Source: CAZACZ01 sp964483695 (lineage in GTDB: Bacteria; Deinococcota; Deinococci; Deinococcales; Trueperaceae). From it: a DNA stretch of 18,510 bases. The stretch covers positions 1-18,510 of the forward strand of contig CAZACZ010000058.1 in the NCBI GenBank assembly GCA_964483695.1. The letters run 5' to 3'. Made by a program: the position numbers and the translations under genes. The notes below the pieces were generated by a model, which did not search any database, was not told where the DNA came from, and worked only from the letters and a program-made list of their open reading frames with translations. Positions 18,001 to 18,510 of this stretch are shown here, piece by piece (within the stretch, counting starts at the first letter, position 1; each line of letters begins with the position of its first letter).

Positions 18001-18510
18001 AGCGACGGCGCGCTGGTCTCCGGCGACGCGACGGTGACGATCACGGTGACCCCGGTCAACGACGCGCCGGGCGCCGCGGACGGCAGCGTCGCCGCCGCCC
18101 CCGCGGTCGCCTACAGCTTCACCCTCGCCGACTTCGGCTTCGTCGACGTGGACGGCGACGCGCTCGACCACGTGCGGATCACCGCGCTCCCGACCCTCGG
18201 CGCGCTCTCGCTGGGCGGCGCGGCGGTTGCGCTCGACCAGGTCGTCGCCGCCGCCGACATCGCCGCCGGCAACCTGCAGTACCTGGCGCCCACCGGCACG
18301 TCGGGCGCCGACTCGTTCGGCTACCTCGTCCACGACGGGACGGTCTACGCCGCGGCGGGGAACACGATGGCGATCGGCGTGGTCTCGGTGGCGCCGCCGC
18401 CCCCGCCACCCCCGCCGCCGCCTCCGCCGCCCCCGCCTCCGCCGCCGCCTCCGCCGCCGCTGCCGCCCGTGCCCGGGCCGACTCCGGCACCCGAGCCGGG
18501 CGCCGGCACC
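1..18510 (+). CDS. Giant multidomain surface/secreted repeat protein, DUF4347 and cadherin-like family (partial at both ends)
   Basis: Frame 1 is open across all 6170 codons and every part of it reads as coherent extracellular-repeat protein, with no frameshift. Order of domains: LEPR-XLL motif, DUF4347, seven-repeat propeller, four supermodules (SdrD_B-like plus beta-helix plus beta-sandwich), about 22 cadherin/tandem-95/Ig-like domains with a nested YWTD propeller, and a polyproline linker. The first in-frame ATG is codon 36 inside the LEPR motif, so the true start should be a short distance upstream of the window, since this motif normally sits near the N-terminus. The stop is downstream. 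The protein has many Asp, Asn, Gly, Thr and Ala residues and only three Cys (window residues 118, 185, 5867), as expected for an exported adhesin. Its role is inferred as surface attachment, biofilm or cell contact; no enzymatic domain is certain. No RTX repeats or export signal are seen in this part. Confidence 0.95.
79..117 (+). other. LEPR-XLL-like N-terminal motif
   Basis: Window residues 27-39 read FEELESRLLMSAD, close to the consensus (L)EPRLLLSAD found near the N-terminus of very long bacterial repeat proteins. Ser replaces the usual Pro and Met replaces a Leu. It is preceded by a Pro/Arg/Ala-rich basic stretch (residues 1-25) without a typical hydrophobic signal peptide. In this family the motif is followed by DUF4347, as here. 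Its function is not established; a role in sorting or export is often supposed. Its position argues that the gene start is only tens of codons upstream. Confidence 0.8.
241..753 (+). other. DUF4347 domain
   Basis: Window residues 81-251. It opens with the beta-strand TEIVFVDPRVPD, then IHFVTHGADGAVQLGG (residues 137-152) and ILFYGCDLASGASG (180-193), then DVAASTDATG and GGDWTLE, and closes with AAWAQVL. These are the hallmark blocks of DUF4347, normally about 160-170 residues and found at the N-terminus of giant cadherin-like proteins of Gram-negative bacteria. Function is unknown. The conserved His-Gly (H142) and Gly-Cys (C185), each after a hydrophobic strand, resemble the catalytic dyad layout of clan CD peptidases and CHAT domains. 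That is my inference, not an established property. Confidence 0.88.
772..1911 (+). repeat. Seven 51-57-residue repeats, probable seven-bladed beta-propeller
   Basis: Seven tandem copies, starting at about 772, 937, 1102, 1264, 1432, 1594 and 1759, follow the pattern (V)VNTT..GDQ..P.VAMD..GNFVVAW...(N/D)G....GVY.RRY...G. The conserved Trp (as in VVAW or AVVW) and the closing RRY/QRY pair recur in each. Copies 3, 4 and 6 keep the pattern with weaker N-terminal strands. Similar repeats occur directly after DUF4347 in related proteins. The count of seven and the unit length suit a seven-bladed propeller, which would be an interaction platform; the fold is inferred. Confidence 0.75.
1921..2400 (+). 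other. Supermodule 1: SdrD_B-like domain and LYGGR linker
   Basis: Window residues 641-800. It begins GTIAGTVLNDANGD, the usual start of an SdrD B-like (prealbumin-like) repeat, and continues with GNYSFGGLTSGTYYVVVDS. The acidic loop is degenerate here (RDDGGGTIGGGD) compared with the other three copies. A linker with WAEQTFG, ALYGGRD, AEHVVK and GVDFGFSLNAIT leads to the beta-helix. The same linker recurs in all four supermodules. Confidence 0.8.
2410..3237 (+). other. Supermodule 1: right-handed beta-helix, two superrepeats
   Basis: It starts with RSVQGSLRQFI, the cap shared by all four helices, and ends with NGLQNFPQL. Between them lie short parallel beta-helix coils rich in Asn and Gly (NTIAGNLISGN, NTIGGTGG) with two IGT markers at 2758 and 2923. 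It is the shortest helix of the four. Codons ending in A or T are more common here (about 20 of 180 counted in 2641-3180) than in the matching part of supermodule 2 (7 of 180). Pectate-lyase-like fold expected; no catalytic site can be assigned. Confidence 0.8.
3238..3540 (+). other. Supermodule 1: beta-sandwich after the helix
   Basis: About 100 residues with NLTVQFGFAST, FRIELFAS, GARYLGAFTV and EVITATATANNGAGSTSEFS. This pattern (a beta-strand, then R.E.FA, a YLG block, and finally ITATAT..(T/A)GSTSEFS) follows each beta-helix in this protein and in bacterial homologues. It resembles a bacterial Ig-like fold. Its role is probably spacer or ligand binding, not determined. Confidence 0.65.
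3541..4041 (+). other. Supermodule 2: SdrD_B-like domain and LYGGR linker
   Basis: Opens with RTLSGTIYDDANGNANVSDD and continues VDLYLDDGDGAIDAGD (acidic loop at 3652-3684), AYLFTGLGNGTYYVVVDS, WAEQTYG, MLYGGRE and AEHVIK. The loop DDGDGAIDAGD is close to dockerin/EF-type calcium loops (D.DG.ID..D), so calcium binding is inferred. A short insert near 3880-3900 (ERLGQGT) distinguishes it from the other copies. Confidence 0.8.
4045..5793 (+). other. Supermodule 2: right-handed beta-helix, seven superrepeats
   Basis: Starts with RSVQGSLRQFI and ends with NDRQNYPVL. Seven IGT/VGL/VGV markers are at 4399, 4588, 4780, 4963, 5146, 5314 and 5500, spaced 168-192 bases (56-64 residues), which fits three beta-helix coils per superrepeat. 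Each superrepeat has the plan YIGTD.TG..AI.N, then DG(I/V)......NTIGG....GN, then VISGN..DGV.L.G.GT.GN.VQGN. This is the longest helix of the four. Confidence 0.85.
4963..5560 (+). repeat. Duplicated double superrepeat within beta-helix 2
   Basis: The unit beginning at 4963 (YIGTDWTGAYAVANREDG) recurs at 5314 (LIGTDWTGTYAIANREDG), 351 bases later, with close similarity at DNA level. The intervening superrepeat at 5146 matches that at 5500 less closely. This indicates duplication of a two-superrepeat block inside the helix. Confidence 0.65.
5794..6096 (+). other. Supermodule 2: beta-sandwich after the helix
   Basis: Contains GPNVTISGALNGNAGNYLIE, FYANATP, AQRYLGATTV, APGEIVSATATN and TGSTSELALNV. 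It matches the sandwich of supermodule 1 and especially of supermodule 3 (INGP.VTI.G at the start). Confidence 0.65.
6097..6588 (+). other. Supermodule 3: SdrD_B-like domain and LYGGR linker
   Basis: Opens RSISGSTLHDLNANGTVADD, then VNLYLDDGDGAIDPGD (acidic loop 6199-6231), YGFAGLAEGTYYVAIDSRTL, GLWAEQTYGVAG, ALYGGRS, SEHVTRVVLAGGDATGVD and NAITSNRDGDDDPG. Strongly similar to copies 2 and 4. Calcium binding by the acidic loop is inferred. Confidence 0.8.
6592..7968 (+). other. Supermodule 3: right-handed beta-helix, five superrepeats
   Basis: Starts RSVQGSLRQFIQNSE and ends NGLQNFPVL. Five IGL/IGT markers at 6934, 7117, 7294, 7480 and 7666 are spaced 177-186 bases. Individual coils read NTIGGVGPNDRNVIAGN, NTIGGTGPNDRNVIAGN and NTIGGTTAAERNVISGN, so some coils are nearly identical within this helix. 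Confidence 0.85.
7969..8250 (+). other. Supermodule 3: beta-sandwich after the helix
   Basis: Contains INGPTVTIAGSLDSTAG, YRIEFFADG, RYLGAGS, FSYSLAASVWPTETITATAT and TGSTSELSAPV. About 94 residues, slightly shorter than its counterparts. Confidence 0.65.
8251..8760 (+). other. Supermodule 4: SdrD_B-like domain and LYGGR linker
   Basis: Opens ASISGTLFHDVDGDAIVGAA, then VALYLDDGDAVIDSGD (acidic loop 8368-8400), YTFGGLASGTYYVVVNSKAL, VWAEQTYAVAG, ALYGGRD, AEHVTKVTLAGG and NAITSSRDGDDD. The FANAT.AV block before the loop is shared with copy 2 only, which suggests that copies 2 and 4 are the closest pair in this part. Confidence 0.8.
8764..9768 (+). other. Supermodule 4: right-handed beta-helix, three superrepeats
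   Basis: Starts RTVQGSLRQFIQNAN and ends NGLQNFPEI. Three LGT/IGT/IGL markers at 9106, 9280 and 9469. Coils such as NVVGGTFAGDRNVISGN and NLIRGNYIGTDRTGTLAIAN match those of helices 2 and 3. Confidence 0.85.
9769..10059 (+). other. Supermodule 4: beta-sandwich after the helix
   Basis: Contains GNVTVTGEARPGATVEFFEA, GHGEGQIFIGAG, FAAGSLALADWLTATATDAA and GNTSEFALNVAAAPPN. It is the most divergent of the four sandwiches and is closer to generic bacterial Ig-like domains. It ends where the cadherin-like array starts. Confidence 0.6.
10060..10410 (+). other. Cadherin-like domain 1
   Basis: Reads NTAPTANDATANGNEDAPSI, then LTATDAEGPVASFRLAGLPS, YFVPAANWNGTTGFQFTATD and ends VAAVNDAP. The NEDAP start, the N.NGTT.F.(F/Y)TATD block and the VNDAP end are typical of bacterial cadherin-like repeats. 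Confidence 0.75.
10411..10710 (+). other. Ig/cadherin-like domain 2
   Basis: Contains VTAIADQTINQGGSLAPVPF, TVGDLETAPGSLVVTASSSN, NRTIALTPAAGQYGSATITI and VFDGTDTTVTTFDLIVNP. This I.DQTI..G pattern is a common cadherin/fibronectin-like repeat in secreted bacterial proteins. Confidence 0.7.
10711..11805 (+). other. Cadherin domain split by an inserted propeller
   Basis: The N-terminal part (10711-10806) reads FPVAENSANGTAVGTVSATD followed by DPDPED. The C-terminal part (11602-11805) reads GLTYSITGGNTGGAFAIDPL, TGAITVANASALDYE and FALTVQAVDAGG, ending NVNEP. Joined, they make one canonical cadherin repeat (AEN..NGT.VGTV.ATDPD....LTYSI...), so the 795 bases between them are an insertion into a loop after the DPD calcium motif. 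Confidence 0.85.
10807..11601 (+). repeat. Six-bladed YWTD (LDL-receptor class B-like) propeller inserted in the cadherin domain
   Basis: Six repeats carry YWTD-type motifs: KIYWTD (10816), KIYWTD (10948), KMYWVD (11083), KMYYVE (11209), KMYWTD (11329) and KLYWTD (11458), each followed by R.(R)ANLDG and, except the fifth, by a GL..P.G(I/L).(V/L)D type strand. The fourth motif has lost the Trp. The last segment (YYPSGIAVGPAVQ) supplies the strand missing before the first YWTD, so the ring can close with its two ends adjacent. YWTD propellers have six blades in known structures. Binding partner unknown. Confidence 0.88.
11806..12099 (+). other. Ig-like domain (YLWERS..DGG type)
   Basis: Contains VAVGGPLQEDQTVFADTSGL, FAYLWERSTDGGFSWAPVAN, YTLGDADVGTHVRVTVSYTD and ends ANVNDAP. 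It matches bacterial Ig-like repeats with the pattern Y.W..S.DGG..W..(V/I)......YTL..ADVG..(V/I)RV.VSYTD. Confidence 0.75.
12100..12495 (+). other. VCBS-like domain, first copy
   Basis: Contains YTENDPATPVDPALTVSDID, LLTFTAAGGITGAWSAATGT, TGAASLADWQTVLRSVAYSN and RTVEFVVSDG, ending VPVDDVP. The blocks LTFT...GITG.(W/Y)...TG.LTLTG..(S/T)....Q..LR.V.Y.N are common in giant bacterial adhesins. A divergent relative is the domain at 14395-14826. Confidence 0.7.
12496..13365 (+). repeat. Three tandem-95-type repeats of 96-97 residues
   Basis: Copies at 12496-12786, 12787-13077 and 13078-13365 (291, 291 and 288 bases). Each follows VA..D.Y...EDT.L.V....GVLANDTGLG, LNNDGSFTF.P..(D/N)F.GAASF(T/S)Y.V.DAD. 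The coding for LNNDGSFTF is identical in all three over 27 bases, and the GVLANDTGLG stretch nearly so. The strict length and DNA identity show recent in-gene duplication or homogenisation. This domain type is a cadherin-like repeat of secreted bacterial proteins. Confidence 0.85.
13366..13707 (+). other. ADFGF-type cadherin-like domain, copy 1
   Basis: Contains TITVTEDTSRSFVAADFGFT, DVDGHAFAAVRIDAIALPPG, ATLRLGGVDV, LPTLVFTPAPDANGLGYAAF and DFSVQDSTGAF. Three further copies of this type are at 15637, 17107 and 18070. Confidence 0.75.
13708..13995 (+). other. Tandem-95-type domain, isolated copy
   Basis: Contains AAADAAATNENTAVVTGDVL, ANDALGDQP, GGTVALGPGNAFTYTPAAAF and SGTDTFTYTIRDLDGETSTA. 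Same class as the triplet at 12496-13365 but shorter in the GVLAND region and clearly diverged. Confidence 0.75.
13996..14394 (+). other. EDxxLVFS-type cadherin-like domain, copy 1
   Basis: Contains ITAEDVALVFSTGNGNRIAV, SDPDAGANPLEVTLTAVQGT, LTLAGTSGLTFTVGDGAGDA, MTFTGTIADINAALDGMSF and DLGATGAGG. Two further copies are at 15238 and 16708. Confidence 0.75.
14395..14826 (+). other. VCBS-like domain, second copy
   Basis: Contains LDANDSSGAVGADYVRTFTE, NNGPVRIADVDAVLADNDSA, VTITNLLDG, LTADTTGTGITATYNSVTGV, YQQVLRTVRYENASEAPS and RVITFVASDG. The LDLD...SS....Y..TFTE start is a frequent adhesin block. Confidence 0.72.
14827..15969 (+). repeat. Three-domain cassette, copy 1
   Basis: Three domains in a row. 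Domain a (14827-15237): SYSAVENAAPLALHGTGMSV, VAGSGTPTLTLTGTVAQINA, YTVGSDSPAPTDTLDLAIND. Domain b (15238-15636): STPEDTPLVFSAGAGNQISI, MSFTGTVAAINTALDGLVF. Domain c (15637-15969): DTARAFGAADFGFSDADAG, VRIDTLALPPGATLQLGG, GYASFTFSVQDTNG. The same a-b-c order recurs at 16315-17463. Confidence 0.8.
15970..16314 (+). other. Calx-beta-like domain
   Basis: Contains TSESGAAATFTVVLNSQPLA, DVVITLASSDATEGTVAPPS, LTFTSANWNVAQTVTVTGVA and DPAYNGLDPADVSVTNLDAN. These blocks are typical of Calx-beta-related repeats in bacterial secreted proteins, where they often bind calcium. It sits between the two copies of the three-domain cassette and is the only one of its type here. Confidence 0.78.
16315..17463 (+). 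repeat. Three-domain cassette, copy 2
   Basis: Domain a (16315-16707): SYAVTEGSFLALAGTGLAVA, VAGSGTPLVTLTGAVADIDA, YFVGSDAPPAFDTLTLTIND. Domain b (16708-17106): STTLEDTPFVFSAAGGNQIS, MIFTGTLASINAALNGLVF, DLGATGAGGAQ. Domain c (17107-17463): NEDTSYTFSAGDFGFNDVDF, VRIDSISLPPGAALTLAG, GYASFTFSVRD. DNA identity with copy 1 is high around the GNQISITDVD coding (15304 and 16774) and the GYASFTFSV coding. The two copies of domains b and c are offset by 1470 bases. Confidence 0.8.
17464..17778 (+). other. Cadherin domain
   Basis: Contains LTVVENTTAVTTVTATDVDG, QPLVFSVLGADAACFSIDAA, SGVLTFNPAPNFEAPVDVLG and YDVIVRVDDGAGGSATQTFS. The VENTTAVTTVTATD start and the F.ID..SG.LTF.PAPNFE block are canonical for bacterial cadherin repeats. 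It holds the third and last Cys of the window (17599-17601). Confidence 0.8.
17779..18069 (+). other. Tandem-95-type domain, last copy
   Basis: Contains GDAYVVAEDGTVSVPAAAGA, LANDGDEDGNPITATLVAGP, NGTVAFNADGSFVYTPNADF and AGADSFTYHVSDG, ending VTPVNDAP. It is a well-formed copy of 97 residues, the same length as the units of the triplet at 12496. Confidence 0.8.
18070..18393 (+). other. ADFGF-type cadherin-like domain, last copy
   Basis: Contains AYSFTLADFGFVDVDGDALD, HVRITALPTLGALSLGGAAV, AADIAAGNLQYLAPTGTSGA and DSFGYLVHDGTVYAAAGNTM. It lacks the EDT start of the other copies (AAPAVA instead). It is the last folded domain before the proline run. Confidence 0.75.
18394..18510 (+). repeat. 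Polyproline run and Pro-rich linker (CCN triplet repeat)
   Basis: Codons 6132-6153 are 22 consecutive prolines (mostly CCG with CCC, CCT and CCA mixed in), followed by LPPVPGPTPAPEPGAGT to the window edge. Such a rigid Pro-rich linker usually separates the repeat stalk from a C-terminal export or anchoring region, which lies outside the window. The mixed codons make this a broken, not perfect, triplet repeat. Confidence 0.9.

Noticed and set aside
15013..18333. Antisense open frame of 1106 codons and similar shorter ones (for example 3913-6480)
   Set aside because: Same low-complexity composition as the other antisense frames and no start context of note; fully covered by the frame 1 gene.
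10060..18393. RTX calcium nonapeptides (GGxGxDxLx) or a sortase/autotransporter signal
   Set aside because: None seen in frame 1. Asp/Gly-rich stretches here belong to cadherin-like and SdrD_B-like loops. Any export or anchor region must be downstream.

Overview
The whole 18.5 kb window is the inside of one giant protein-coding gene on the + strand. Reading frame 1 is open from base 1 to base 18510 (6170 codons, no stop seen, both ends outside the window). All recognisable protein sequence lies in this frame. Long open frames in the other five frames, including several of thousands of codons, are low-complexity Arg/Ala/Asp-rich or Pro/Ser/Ala-rich shadows caused by the very high GC content. 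No RNA gene, mobile element, CRISPR array, promoter or terminator was seen, and there is no intergenic DNA.

The product looks like a very large secreted or cell-surface repeat protein of a GC-rich Gram-negative bacterium. A proteobacterium, perhaps a betaproteobacterium, is my guess from the domain mix (LEPR-XLL motif, DUF4347, SdrD_B-like, beta-helix and cadherin-like/tandem-95 repeats) and base composition; planctomycetes also carry such proteins. Only three cysteines were counted in 6170 residues, which fits an extracellular calcium-stabilised adhesin type.

Layout: (1) 79-117, LEPR-XLL-like sorting motif; (2) 241-753, DUF4347; (3) 772-1911, seven repeats of about 55 residues, probably a seven-bladed propeller; (4) 1921-10059, four copies of a supermodule made of an SdrD_B-like domain, an 'LYGGR' linker, a right-handed beta-helix and a beta-sandwich, whose helices differ in length (2, 7, 5 and 3 superrepeats); (5) 10060-18393, about 22 cadherin-like, tandem-95, Ig-like, VCBS-like and Calx-beta-like domains, one of which is split by a complete six-bladed YWTD propeller; (6) 18394-18510, a run of 22 prolines and a Pro-rich linker leading to an unseen C-terminus.

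The most notable points are the YWTD propeller nested inside a cadherin repeat, the fourfold supermodule with variable helix length, a duplicated three-domain cassette around the Calx-beta domain, and a His/Cys arrangement in DUF4347 that recalls clan CD (caspase/CHAT-like) peptidases. The secretion signal and any anchoring domain must lie downstream of the window: no RTX nonapeptides or other C-terminal export signal appear here.
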